Source of the DNA: Nonomuraea endophytica
GTDB taxonomy: Bacteria > Actinomycetota > Actinomycetes > Streptosporangiales > Streptosporangiaceae
Assembly: GCF_014203235.1 (NCBI RefSeq)
Contig: NZ_JACHIN010000009.1
Span: forward strand, 313,539-377,538
DNA length: 64,000 bases
Direction: 5' to 3'
Positions 24,094 through 32,236 of the stretch are shown in pieces; positions within the stretch are counted from its first letter, which is position 1; each line of letters begins with the position of its first letter. A program made the position numbers and the translations under genes. The notes beneath the pieces are model-generated. The model was given only the letters and a program-made list of their open reading frames with translations. It had not been told where the DNA came from and made no database searches.

Positions 24094-25233
24094 TCAGCGG
24101 GCGGTGGGGGAGATGCCGAGTTGCATGCCCTTGAGGCTGTTGGCGCGCTTGCTCAGGGCGTCCGCGATCGAGCGGAGTTCGGTGGCGGCCGGGGAGTCGG
24201 GGTCGGTGAGGACCAGGGGCTTGCCCTCGTCGCCGCCCTCGCGCAGGCGCATGTCCAGCGGCACCTGACCCAGCAGCGGTACGCGGGCGCCCAGTGTGCG
24301 GGTCAGTGCGTCGGCCACGTTCTGGCCGCCGCCCTCGCCGAAGACCGGGATGCGCTCGTCGCAGTGGGGGCAGGGCAGCCAGGACATGTTCTCGATCACG
24401 CCGGCGATCTGCTGGTGGGTGGAGGCGGCGATCGAGCCCGCCCGCTCGGCCACTTCGGCGGCGGCCTGCTGCGGGGTGGTCACGACCAGGATCTCGGCGC
24501 CGGGCAGGCGCTGTGCCACCGAGATGGCGATGTCGCCGGTGCCGGGCGGGAGGTCCAGGAGCAGGACGTCGAGGTCGCCCCAGTACACATCGGCCAGGAA
24601 CTGGTGGAGGGCGCGGTCGAGCATCGGGCCGCGCCAGACCACCGGCGTGTTGCCCTCGGGCTTGAACATACCGACCGAGATGACCTTGATGTCATGCGCC
24701 ATCGGCGGCATGATCATGTCTTCGACCTTGGTGGGCCGTTCGGCGGCGCCGAGCATGCGCGGGATGCTGTGGCCGTAGATGTCGGCGTCGACGATGCCGA
24801 CCTTGAGGCCACTGGCGGCCATCGACGCGGCTAGGTTGACGGTTACGGAGGACTTGCCCACGCCCCCCTTGCCGGAGGCGACCGCGAACACCCGGGTCAG
24901 CGAACCGGGCTGGTTGAAGGGGATCTCCTTCTCGGGGCCCTTGTTGCCGCGCAGCTTGGTCTGGAGCTCCTTGCGCTGCTCGGTGCTCATCACGTCGAGT
25001 TCCAGCTCCACGCCGGCGACGCCTTCAACCTTGGAGACGGCGTTGACGACGTCGCGGCGGATGGTGTCCTTCATCGGACAGCCGGCGACGGTGAGGTAGA
25101 CGCCGACGCGGACAGCGCCGTCGGGGGCGATGTCTACGCTTTTGACCATGCCCAGGTCGGTGATCGGGCGGCGGATCTCCGGGTCGATGACGGTGGCGAG
25201 GGCGGCCGTCACCAGTTCCTGCGTCGGTGCCAT
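24094..25233 (-). CDS. mrp: Mrp/NBP35-type Fe-S cluster carrier ATPase
   Basis: A 379-residue protein. The N-terminal MIP18/DUF59 domain (about 1-85, VIDPEIRRPITDLGMV) is joined to a P-loop ATPase with deviant Walker A GKGGVGKSS (121-129), the DADIYGHS segment and LLLDLPPGTGD. The CPHC motif (Cys288, Cys291) is the cluster-binding/dimer site. It transfers Fe-S clusters in the cytoplasm. ATG 25233 gives the usual N-terminus. In this genome it is convergent with tatB and divergent from a MarR gene. Confidence 0.94.
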   Translation of the reverse strand: MAPTQELVTAALATVIDPEIRRPITDLGMVKSVDIAPDGAVRVGVYLTVAGCPMKDTIRRDVVNAVSKVEGVAGVELELDVMSTEQRKELQTKLRGNKGPEKEIPFNQPGSLTRVFAVASGKGGVGKSSVTVNLAASMAASGLKVGIVDADIYGHSIPRMLGAAERPTKVEDMIMPPMAHDIKVISVGMFKPEGNTPVVWRGPMLDRALHQFLADVYWGDLDVLLLDLPPGTGDIAISVAQRLPGAEILVVTTPQQAAAEVAERAGSIAASTHQQIAGVIENMSWLPCPHCDERIPVFGEGGGQNVADALTRTLGARVPLLGQVPLDMRLREGGDEGKPLVLTDPDSPAATELRSIADALSKRANSLKGMQLGISPTAR

Positions 25234-25328
25234 GGAAATCTCGGCACTCCTTTGTGGTTTATGGATGACGGGTTCCATCGTATGAACCCGAGGCAAGTCG
25301 CTGCTGTTTAGATGTGCGTGCAACGTTC

Positions 25329-25341
25329 TAAGGTTACTCCG
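25329..25341 (+). promoter_or_regulatory. Leaderless -10 (TAAGGT) for marR-like gene
   Basis: TAAGGT at 25329-25334 is six bases before GTG 25341. An AACGTT palindrome lies just upstream (25322-25327) and could be an operator. Confidence 0.5.
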
Positions 25342-25802
25342 TGACTGTTCTGCGCGACGAGGGCCTCGACGTCCGGGAGCTCGAGGTCTGGCGGGCGTTG
25401 CAGCGTGCGCAGGTGCGGGTGGCCCGTCACCTGGAGGCTGAGCTGCTCGTCGCCCACGACCTCCCGCTGGCTTCCTATGACGTGCTGATGCAACTCGCCG
25501 AGGCTCCGGAGCGGCGGCTGCGGATGAACGACCTGGCCGACCGCGTGCTCCTCTCCCGCAGCGGCCTCACGCGGCTGATCGACCGTCTGCAGCGCGACGG
25601 GCTGGTCGCGCGCGAGGCGTGCCCGAGCGACGCGCGCGGCCTGTTCGCCGTGCTCACCCCCGAAGGCGAGGTACGGCTGGCCGACGCCACCCCCACCTAC
25701 CTGCGCGGCGTCAGGACCCAGTTCCTCGACCCGCTCAGCGAGGAGGACCTGAGCCGCTGCCGGGCGATGCTGGCCAAGCTCGGGCTCACTGAGGAGTCCT
25801 GA
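25341..25802 (+). CDS. MarR family transcriptional regulator
   Basis: A 153-residue winged-helix dimeric regulator. Helices and wing are readable: LASYDVLMQLAEAPERRLRM, NDLADRVLLSRSGLTRLIDR, then LQRDGLVAREACPSDARGLFAVLTPEG with the conserved Asp-Arg of the wing. It probably responds to a small phenolic or oxidative ligand; the target is unknown and could be its own or the divergent mrp promoter. The start is a leaderless GTG. Its 3' end overlaps the convergent DUF1003 gene by 17 bases. Confidence 0.9.
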   Translation: MTVLRDEGLDVRELEVWRALQRAQVRVARHLEAELLVAHDLPLASYDVLMQLAEAPERRLRMNDLADRVLLSRSGLTRLIDRLQRDGLVAREACPSDARGLFAVLTPEGEVRLADATPTYLRGVRTQFLDPLSEEDLSRCRAMLAKLGLTEES

Positions 25803-26250
25803 CCTGCTGGGCCTGCTGGAGTTCTGAGCGGATGAAGTCGCGGGTGGCCATCTCGCCGAGCGTGATCCGCAGCCCGGCGATCTCCCGGGTGAGGAACTCC
25901 AGCTCGGCCTGGCTGGCCTCCCGCGCTTGCCGGTCCTCCTCGCCCTGGACGCGGTCGCGGTCGGCCTGCCGGTTCTGGGCGAGCAGGATGAGCGGCGCCG
26001 AGTACGACGCCTGCAACGACAGCATCAGCGTGAGGAAGATGAACGGGTACTCGTCGAACCGGGCGGCGGCCGGCGCGACCACGTTCCACACCACCCAGCA
26101 CAGCACGAACACCGTCATGTACACGAGGAACCGCGCGGTGCCGAGGAAGCGGGCGATCCGCTCCGACAGCCGCCCGAAGTCCTCCGGGTCGTAGTGCGGC
26201 CGGAACGAGCGCCTCAGCTCGCGCGGCTGGTCGAGTCGCTCACGTGGCAT
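25786..26250 (-). CDS. DUF1003 membrane protein
   Basis: A 154-residue protein with two central membrane helices (about residues 39-60 and 68-88: FLVYMTVFVLCWVVWNVVAP and PFIFLTLMLSLQASYSAPLI). The DUF1003 hallmark NRQADRDRVQGEEDRQ is followed by a C-terminal coiled-coil helix. Function is unknown. It overlaps the MgtE-like gene by 11 bases, so they form an operon, an arrangement also known in mycobacteria (Rv1232c-Rv1234 region, recalled). Confidence 0.9.
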   Translation of the reverse strand: MPRERLDQPRELRRSFRPHYDPEDFGRLSERIARFLGTARFLVYMTVFVLCWVVWNVVAPAAARFDEYPFIFLTLMLSLQASYSAPLILLAQNRQADRDRVQGEEDRQAREASQAELEFLTREIAGLRITLGEMATRDFIRSELQQAQQVRTPQ

Positions 26251-27454
26251 GTCGTTCCCGCCAGTCTTCGGGCAGCAGGTGGTCGAGCACGTCGTCCACG
26301 GTCACCGCGCCGACCAGCCTGCCGCCCTCGTCCACGACGGGCGCGGCCACGAGGTTGTACGTGGCGAGGTAGGACGTGACCTCGGGCAGCGTGAACCCGG
26401 GCCTGATCGGGTCGATGGTGTGGTCCAGCGCGGCTCCCAGCAGCATCGACGGCCGCTCGCGCAGCAGGCGCTGGAAGTGCGCGACTCCCAGGTACGCGCC
26501 GGTGGGCGTCTCGGTGGGCGCCCGGGTCACGTACACCTGGGCGGCCACGGCGGGCGACAGGTCGCGCTGGCGGATGTGCGCGAGCGCCTCGGCGACGGTG
26601 GCGCTGGGCGGCAGCACGACCGGTTCGCTGGTCATCATGCCGCCGGCGGTGTCCTCGTCGTAGTCGAGCAGCCGCCGCACGGGCGCGGCCTCGCCGGGCT
26701 CCATCAGCGACAGCAGTTGCGCCGCCTGGTCGTCGGGGAGGTCCTGGAGCAGGTCGGCGGCGTCGTCCGGGCCCATCTCGGACAGCACGACGGCGGCGCG
26801 GGTGGGGGCGAGCGCGGTGAGGATGCCGATCTGGTCGGTGAAGGGCAGCTCTTCCAGTACGTCGGCGAGGCGTTCGTCACCGAGTTCCGCGGCCACCTCG
26901 ACCCGGCGCTTGAACGGCAGCTCGTGCAACGCGTTGGCCAGGTCGGCCGCTCGTTCGGTCTCGAAGGCGGCGATCAGGCCGGCGGCGCCCTGGTCGCGCT
27001 GCATGGCGTCGAAGCCGCGTACGTCGCCCCAGTCGACGACGCGGGTCTCGCGCCGCTTGCCCTTCTGGTAGACGGCGACCTTGGTGAGCGTCCACTCGCT
27101 CCTGCCCTGCTCCATGGCCAGGTCGTAGACGATCCAGGGGCGGCCGTCGAGGGTGACGGTCTGGTCGAGCAGCTGGCCGATCGTGAGCGTCTCGGTGACG
27201 CGTTGTTCGAACCTGCGCATGTTGAGCCGTCCGGAGAAGATCACCGCTCCGGTCTCGATGCCGCGTACCCGGGTGATGGGCAGGAACACGCGGCGGCGCG
27301 GCTGCACCTCGACGACCAGCCCGTGCACACGCGGCGGCAGCGTGCCGTCGGCGGTGGGTCGCAGGGACACCACGACGTCGCGGACGCGGCCGATCTGGTC
27401 ACCGGACGGGTCGAAGACCGGGGTCCCGGCCAGCCGGGCGACAAAGATCCTCAC
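26240..27454 (-). CDS. MgtE-N/CBS domain protein with PRC-barrel-like N-terminus
   Basis: A 404-residue soluble protein. It has two N-terminal PRC-barrel-like beta units (about 1-150, FDPSGDQIGRVRDVVVSLRP), then an MgtE intracellular N-domain of helical repeats (FKRRVEVAAELGDERLADVLEELPFTDQIG...DDAADLLQDLP), then a CBS pair (about 275-400). It lacks the MgtE membrane channel, so it is a magnesium-sensing or partner module, possibly acting with the coupled DUF1003 membrane protein. The GTG start has TAGCCT exactly six bases upstream (leaderless). Confidence 0.86.
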   Translation of the reverse strand: MRIFVARLAGTPVFDPSGDQIGRVRDVVVSLRPTADGTLPPRVHGLVVEVQPRRRVFLPITRVRGIETGAVIFSGRLNMRRFEQRVTETLTIGQLLDQTVTLDGRPWIVYDLAMEQGRSEWTLTKVAVYQKGKRRETRVVDWGDVRGFDAMQRDQGAAGLIAAFETERAADLANALHELPFKRRVEVAAELGDERLADVLEELPFTDQIGILTALAPTRAAVVLSEMGPDDAADLLQDLPDDQAAQLLSLMEPGEAAPVRRLLDYDEDTAGGMMTSEPVVLPPSATVAEALAHIRQRDLSPAVAAQVYVTRAPTETPTGAYLGVAHFQRLLRERPSMLLGAALDHTIDPIRPGFTLPEVTSYLATYNLVAAPVVDEGGRLVGAVTVDDVLDHLLPEDWRERHAT

Positions 27455-27538
27455 CTGAGCAGGCTAAACGAGTCAGGGCCGCCGGGCATTGCGCCTCGCC
27501 CACAGGGCATGTCAGTATCCATCGGACATAACACTCAT

Positions 27539-27551
27539 TACGCTCAGGATG
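27539..27551 (+). promoter_or_regulatory. Leaderless -10 (TACGCT) for EamA transporter
   Basis: TACGCT (27539-27544) is six bases before GTG 27551; no SD is present. Confidence 0.5.
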
Positions 27552-28492
27552 TGTTGACGTTGCGCTATGCGGGACTGGCGATCGCCTTCGTCTCCTCGTG
27601 TTGTTTCGCCTTCTCCGGGCCGATGGCCAAGTACCTGAACGCGGCCGGGCTGGTGCCGATCGAGGCGGTCTGGGTGCGGATGGCCGGTGCCGGGGTGCTG
27701 CTCGTGGCGGTGCTGGCCGTGGTCAAGCCGCAGGCGTTGCGTATCCCGCGCGACAAGTGGGGGTTCTTCGCGGCCTACGCGGTGATGGCGGTGGCGGGGG
27801 TGCAGGCGCTGTTCTTCCTGGCCATCACGCGGCTGCCGGTGGGGGTGGCGTTGCTGCTGGAGTACATGGCGCCGGTGATGGTGGTGGTGTGGGTCCGCTT
27901 CGTGCGGAGGGTACGGCTGCCGCGGGCGGCGTTCGTCGGGGCGGTGGTGGCCGTCGTGGGCCTGGGCGTCGTGGTCGAGGTGTGGCAGGGGCTGCGCCTG
28001 GACGCTCTGGGGTTGTTGCTGGCGTTGGTGGCGGGGGCGTGTTGCGCCGGATATTTCCTGATGAACGATAGTTTTGGGGATGAGATCGACTCGCTGGGGT
28101 TGATCGCGTGGGGGATGGTGGGCGCGGCCGTCGTCCTGGCCCCGTTCGCCCAGCCGTGGGGCATCCGCTGGAGCGCCTTCACCCAGACCGTGGCCCCGAA
28201 CGGTGGGGTGGCGTTGCCGGTCCTCGGTGCTTATGTGTGGATGGTGCTGGTGGCCACCGTGATGGCGTACATCCTGGGCGTCAACGCCGTCCGCCGGCTG
28301 TCGGCCGCGGTCGGCGCGACGGTCGCCTCCCTGGAGGTCATCGGAGGCGCCATCGTCGCCTGGGCCCTGCTGCGCGAGTCCCTGGGCCTGTTCCAGATCA
28401 TCGGCGGCCTGACAGTCCTGAGCGGCGCCCTACTAGCCCAAACCGCCACCACCCAACCAACCCCCATCCGCGAACCAGCCCACGCAACCTGA
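27551..28492 (+). CDS. EamA/DMT family transporter
   Basis: A 313-residue protein with ten predicted membrane helices in two EamA repeats (first from YAGLAIAFVSSCCFAFSG, second from LGLIAWGMVGAAVVLAPF). It belongs to the drug/metabolite transporter superfamily, exporting a small metabolite; the substrate is unknown. The start is the GTG at 27551 because of the leaderless promoter; the same frame is open far upstream antisense to the MgtE-like gene but that is not real. The C-terminus ends in a Thr/Pro-rich tail that runs into a C-rich tract. Confidence 0.88.
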   Translation: MLTLRYAGLAIAFVSSCCFAFSGPMAKYLNAAGLVPIEAVWVRMAGAGVLLVAVLAVVKPQALRIPRDKWGFFAAYAVMAVAGVQALFFLAITRLPVGVALLLEYMAPVMVVVWVRFVRRVRLPRAAFVGAVVAVVGLGVVVEVWQGLRLDALGLLLALVAGACCAGYFLMNDSFGDEIDSLGLIAWGMVGAAVVLAPFAQPWGIRWSAFTQTVAPNGGVALPVLGAYVWMVLVATVMAYILGVNAVRRLSAAVGATVASLEVIGGAIVAWALLRESLGLFQIIGGLTVLSGALLAQTATTQPTPIREPAHAT

Positions 28493-29022
28493 CCACCCCA
28501 ACCCCACCCACCCCGCACCCCAACCCCACCCACCCCGCACCCCAACCCCGCCCAGCACACCGCCCCCGCGCCGCGCCGCGCCGCCCAGCACACCGCTCCC
28601 GCGCCGCGCCGCCCAGCACACCGCCCCCGCCCCGCCCAGCACGCCGCCCCGCCCTGCACTGCGCTTCGCCCCGCGCTGCGCTTGACCCCCCCGGTGCGCT
28701 GCCCTGTCCCGGTACTTCGCTGCGCTCAGCTCGCCTCGCCACGATGCTGCGCTTCGCGGATCCCGCCTCGGTGCTGCGCCCGTCCCGGTGCTGCGTTCCG
28801 CGGGGCCCCTGTGCTCCGCCCGCTCCGGGGATCCCGTCGGGGCGCTGCGCTCCGGCGACCCGTCCGGGCGCTGCGCTTCGTGGATCCCCGCCTCGGCGGT
28901 CGGCGGAGAGCGGGCGTGTAGGGGCAGGTGGCGAGCCGGTCCACGCGGCCTGGACCCCGGGGGGTTTGCTGGTTTGGCAACGGGGTTTGCCTAGTGGAGG
29001 GTGGGCGGCGAATAGTGCGGGT
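28493..29022. repeat. C-rich and degenerate tandem repeat tract after EamA gene
   Basis: No credible gene. It contains 2.5 copies of a 22-bp unit ACCCCAACCCCACCCACCCC-GC (28495-28550). Four copies follow of a unit starting GCCCAGCACACCGC with CGCGCC filler (28549-28650). A degenerate array of GCTGCGCTYCG-GGATCC-type units spans about 28730-28900. The strand asymmetry is the mirror image of the GT-rich tract upstream of tatB. Confidence 0.75.
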
Positions 29023-29646
29023 GTGAGCGAACACGAGGAATTCTGGGATGCCCGCTACAGCGAGAGCACGCGCATCTGGAGCGGTGAGCCCAACACGATG
29101 CTGGTGACCGAGGTCGAGGGGATGGTCCCCGGGCGGGCGCTCGATCTGGGGTGTGGCGAGGGCGGAGACGTCGTCTGGCTGGCCCGGAGGGGCTGGCGGG
29201 TGACGGGGGTGGACGTCTCTCGGGTGGCGCTGGAGCGGGCCGGGGAGCATGCCAAGGAGGCCGGGGTGGCCGATCTGGTCGACCTTCAGTGGCATCAGCT
29301 CGGGGAGAGCTTCCCGGAGGGGGAGTTCGACCTGGTCTCGGCGGCGTACCTGCACAGCACGGTCGAGATGTCCCGGGAGGCGATTCTGCGGGCCGCCGCG
29401 GCGGCGGTGGCGCCGGGCGGGGTGCTGCTGGTGCTCGGGCACTCGGGGTGGGCCACCTGGCAGCACACGCCGCCGCACGACGTGCACCTCCCGTCTCCTC
29501 AGGAGGTGTACGACTCGCTCGGGCTCGCCGAGGGTGAGTGGGTGCTGGAGCGTAGCGGGGAGTTCGAGCGCAGCCAGAACAGCCCCGACGGGGAGCCTGG
29601 CACCCGCACCGACAACGTGCTGCGGGTACGCAGGCTCGCGGCCTGA
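29023..29646 (+). CDS. SAM-dependent methyltransferase, class I
   Basis: A 207-residue protein. It begins SEHEEFWDARYSESTRIWSG and has a typical class I SAM motif (ALDLGCGEGGDVVWLARRGW), motif II GVDVSRVALERA and FDLVSAAYLHS. The N-terminal FWDARY...W pattern resembles TehB/thiopurine S-methyltransferase-like enzymes. The substrate is unknown. The GTG start has AATAGT exactly six bases upstream. It follows the repeat tract and is convergent with a small gene. Confidence 0.88.
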   Translation: MSEHEEFWDARYSESTRIWSGEPNTMLVTEVEGMVPGRALDLGCGEGGDVVWLARRGWRVTGVDVSRVALERAGEHAKEAGVADLVDLQWHQLGESFPEGEFDLVSAAYLHSTVEMSREAILRAAAAAVAPGGVLLVLGHSGWATWQHTPPHDVHLPSPQEVYDSLGLAEGEWVLERSGEFERSQNSPDGEPGTRTDNVLRVRRLAA

Positions 29647-29653
29647 TCGCGCC

Positions 29654-30007
29654 TCAGGGCAGGGTTATGCGGATGACGGTGGACTCCCGGGCCCAGCGGT
29701 CGGTGAGGTGTTCGGTGTCGGGGGCGTTGAGGCGGTCCTTGGCCAGGGCGGCCACCGCCTCGGGCTCCGTCGCCGGGTCGACCACGGTCACCGGCGCGTC
29801 GAACTCCACCAGCCGGGCCCCGTTGTCCTTGCTGCGCAACGTCACATGGACTTCGGAGCGCTCGGCCAGGCCGGGCAGCTCCTGCTCGCCGCCTCCGGTC
29901 ACCAGGTAGACGGCGCCTTCGTACAGGGTGTGCCAGGCCAGGCGCGGGCGGTCGAGGGTGAGCCAGAGGACGCCGGACTTCTTCGCGCCTTCTTCGATGA
30001 CGGTCAC
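29654..30007 (-). CDS. Conserved hypothetical protein (117 aa)
   Basis: A small beta-rich soluble protein (SGVLWLTLDRPRLAWHTLYE, AVYLVTGGGEQELPGL, VHVTLRSKDNGARLVEFDAP), with spacing reminiscent of pyridoxamine 5'-phosphate oxidase-like split barrels. I cannot name the family with confidence. It has no signal peptide or membrane helix. It is the downstream neighbour of bioY on the same strand with a 20-base gap, so probably co-transcribed. Confidence 0.65.
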   Translation of the reverse strand: MTVIEEGAKKSGVLWLTLDRPRLAWHTLYEGAVYLVTGGGEQELPGLAERSEVHVTLRSKDNGARLVEFDAPVTVVDPATEPEAVAALAKDRLNAPDTEHLTDRWARESTVIRITLP

Positions 30008-30027
30008 GCCTCGACTTTAGCCGTGGA

Positions 30028-30621
30028 TCAACGGCTTGCCAGCTTCCAGGCGGCAGGAAGCAGGCCGGCCGCGAGGGCGATCTTGAGGGCGTCGCCGACG
30101 AGGAACGGGACGATGCCCACCGCCACCGCCCGGCCGAGGTCCATGCCGGTGATGGCCATGAGGACGGGCAGGCCGAAGGCGTAGATGGCGAGGTTGCCGA
30201 GGATCATGGTGCCGACGGTGCGGAGCGGGGTGCGGTCGCCGCCCCGGGCGGCGAGGTGGCCGACCAGGACGCCGGCCGCGACGAAGCCGATCACGTAGCC
30301 GAACGACGGCACCAGGCCGCCGCCGGTCCACGCGGTGTTGCCGTCGGCGAACCAGGGCACGCCGGCCAGCCCCACAGCGAGGTAGAGCAGCATGCTGAGC
30401 GCGGCCCTGTTCATGCCGAGCGACGCGCCCACGAGCAGCGCGGCGAACGTCTGGCCCGAGACCGGCACCGGAGAGCCGGGGATGGGGAAGCTGACCTGGG
30501 CGGCCAGGCCGGTCAGCGCCGCGCCGCCGACGATCAGGGCGAGGTCGCGCACGCGCGCGCCAGGCAACAGGTCGGACAGTACGGCGGGCCGCTCGGCGGC
30601 GGCGGAAGAGGCGGATGCCAT
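30028..30621 (-). CDS. bioY: Biotin transporter substrate-binding subunit BioY
   Basis: A 197-residue membrane protein with about six helices. The BioY pattern is readable: VSFPIPGSPVPVSGQTFAAL, LLYLAVGLAGVPWFADG and GGLVPSFGYVIGFVAAG. It is the S-component of an ECF-type vitamin transporter and takes up biotin. No EcfA/EcfT gene is adjacent, so it works alone or with a shared energising module. ATG 30621 is preceded by AAGGGAG. Confidence 0.92.
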   Translation of the reverse strand: MASASSAAAERPAVLSDLLPGARVRDLALIVGGAALTGLAAQVSFPIPGSPVPVSGQTFAALLVGASLGMNRAALSMLLYLAVGLAGVPWFADGNTAWTGGGLVPSFGYVIGFVAAGVLVGHLAARGGDRTPLRTVGTMILGNLAIYAFGLPVLMAITGMDLGRAVAVGIVPFLVGDALKIALAAGLLPAAWKLASR

Positions 30622-30722
30622 CGGTGATTCACTCCCTTTGCTAGCGTTCGGCACCCATTGTTGGCAGACGCCGTTAGAGGATCCGTACAGCGGAGACCGA
30701 CAAAGAAACGATGGCCGCCATA

Positions 30723-30740
30723 GACAGGACCCCTCCTGTC
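30723..30740. promoter_or_regulatory. Inverted repeat GACAGGA-CCCC-TCCTGTC between bioY and lyase gene
   Basis: Perfect 7-bp arms with a 4-base spacer, 20 bases upstream of the TACCGT -10 of the rightward gene. It is a candidate operator for either divergent gene. Confidence 0.4.
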
Positions 30741-30759
30741 CAGCCCGCACCGCACCCAT

Positions 30760-30772
30760 TACCGTGTGCGCA
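30760..30772 (+). promoter_or_regulatory. Leaderless -10 (TACCGT) for CitE-like gene
   Basis: TACCGT (30760-30765) is six bases before ATG 30772. Confidence 0.5.
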
Positions 30773-31704
30773 TGCGATCACGTCGTTCGGTACTGGCGGT
30801 GCCCGGCAGCAACCCCCGCTTCCTGGAGAAGGCCCAGACGCTCCCCGCTGACGCGGTCTTCCTCGACCTGGAGGACTCGGTCGCCCCCGCGGCCAAGCCC
30901 GAGGCGCGCAAGAACATCGTGGCCGCGCTGCGTGAGGGCGACTGGAGCGGCAAGGTGCGTACGGTGCGGGTCAACGACCTGACCACGATGTGGACGTACC
31001 GGGACGTGATCGAGGTGGTCGAGGGCGCGGGCGAGTTCCTGGACGGGATCATCCTGCCCAAGGTGCAGGACTCGACCGAGGTCGTCTGGCTGGACACGTT
31101 GCTGACCCAGATAGAGAAGACGATGGGGTACGAGGTCGGCCGCATCGGCATCGAGGCGCAGATCGAGAACGCCCGCGGCCTGGTGAACGTGGACGCCATC
31201 GCCGGATCGTCCAAGCGGCTGGAGACGCTGGTGTTCGGGCCGGCCGACTTCATGGCCTCGATCAACATGCGCACGCTGGTGGTGGGGGAGCAGCCGCCCG
31301 GCTACACCGAGGGCGACGCCTACCACTACATCCTCATGCGCATGCTGATGGCCGCGAGGACGCATGATCTGCAGGTCATCGACGGGCCGTACCTGCAGAT
31401 CAAGGATGTCGAGGGCTATCGGCGGATCGCGCGCAGGGCGGCGGCGCTGGGCTTCGACGGCAAGTGGGTGCTGCACCCGCTGCAGGTCGAGGCGGCCAAC
31501 GAGGTGTTCTCGCCGGCGCAGGAGGACTACGACCACGCCGAGCTGATCCTGGAGGCGTACGAGTACTACACCACCGTGGAACGGCGCGGCGCGGTCATGC
31601 TGGGTGACGAGATGATCGACGAGGCCTCGCGGAAGATGGCGCTGGTCGTGGCGGCCAAGGGACGGGCCGCGGGGCTGCGCCGTACCACGACCTTCACACC
31701 TTGA
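30772..31704 (+). CDS. HpcH/HpaI aldolase/citrate lyase family protein (CoA-ester lyase)
   Basis: A 310-residue TIM-barrel CitE-like enzyme, starting MRSRRSVLAVPGSNPRFLEK. Metal-binding and CoA-lyase features are present: FLDLEDSVAPAAKPEARKN (Asp/Glu), IEAQIENARGL (Glu ligand) and FGPADFMASINM (Asp). A C-terminal helical arm GKWVLHPLQVEAANEVFSP follows, as in malyl-CoA or citramalyl-CoA lyases. The precise substrate is unknown. It overlaps the convergent DUF6529 gene by 11 bases. Confidence 0.88.
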   Translation: MRSRRSVLAVPGSNPRFLEKAQTLPADAVFLDLEDSVAPAAKPEARKNIVAALREGDWSGKVRTVRVNDLTTMWTYRDVIEVVEGAGEFLDGIILPKVQDSTEVVWLDTLLTQIEKTMGYEVGRIGIEAQIENARGLVNVDAIAGSSKRLETLVFGPADFMASINMRTLVVGEQPPGYTEGDAYHYILMRMLMAARTHDLQVIDGPYLQIKDVEGYRRIARRAAALGFDGKWVLHPLQVEAANEVFSPAQEDYDHAELILEAYEYYTTVERRGAVMLGDEMIDEASRKMALVVAAKGRAAGLRRTTTFTP

Positions 31705-32236
31705 CGCCGATCGTGGTGAAGAACCAGAACGACGAGGTGAGCCAGAGGCCGACCAGCGCGGTGAAGACCAGGCCGCCCAGGACCGGGAGGGTCCAGCCGG
31801 GCAGGCCGCGTTTGGGGAGAGCGAGCAGCTTCGCGGTGAGGACGCCGTAGAAGAAGCAGCCCAGCAGTGAGTGGATCATGACTCTGGGCACGTCGTACTG
31901 CAGGCCGAGCGCGTAGAGGCAGTGGAAGGCCACCGGGATGGTCAGGACGAACGCGAGCCGGCCCGACCAGCGGTGCACGGCCGGGTGGATCCGGATCTTG
32001 ATCTTGCCCCACATGGACAGCGCTGAGATCACCTGAACGAAGGCCAGCACGAACGCGCCGGTCGTCAGCCAGGACTTCATCGCCAGCGCGCCGGAGAACC
32101 CGGCCGGGCCCACCGCGAAGCCGGTCGGGGTGTGGGCCCTGCCGTACACGCCGAGTGCGACCATGACGAGGCCGCCGAGCAGCAGGGGGACGAGCAGCGG
32201 AGTGAGGCCGCCGCGGCGGGGCTCGACGGCGGTCAT
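31694..32236 (-). CDS. DUF6529-like four-helix membrane protein
   Basis: A 180-residue integral membrane protein with about four helices (LLVPLLLGGLVMVALGVYGR, MKSWLTTGAFVLAFVQVISA, LAFVLTIPVAFHCLYALGLQ, TLPVLGGLVFTALVGLWLTS). Histidines at helix ends (IHPAVHRWSG, AFHCLYALG) recall cytochrome b561/ferric-reductase-like heme proteins. The ATG overlaps the preceding gene's stop as ATGA, so it is coupled to the secreted protein; a membrane redox pair is a reasonable inference. Confidence 0.7.
   Translation of the reverse strand: MTAVEPRRGGLTPLLVPLLLGGLVMVALGVYGRAHTPTGFAVGPAGFSGALAMKSWLTTGAFVLAFVQVISALSMWGKIKIRIHPAVHRWSGRLAFVLTIPVAFHCLYALGLQYDVPRVMIHSLLGCFFYGVLTAKLLALPKRGLPGWTLPVLGGLVFTALVGLWLTSSFWFFTTIGVKV

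Noticed and set aside
26249..28492. A 747-codon frame covering the EamA gene and its upstream region
   Set aside because: The first ~430 codons are antisense to the MgtE-like gene; the transporter starts at GTG 27551 behind a TACGCT -10.
28108..29646. A 512-codon frame joining the end of EamA, the repeat tract and the methyltransferase
   Set aside because: The N-terminal 300 codons read C-rich repeats and another gene out of frame; the methyltransferase begins at GTG 29023.
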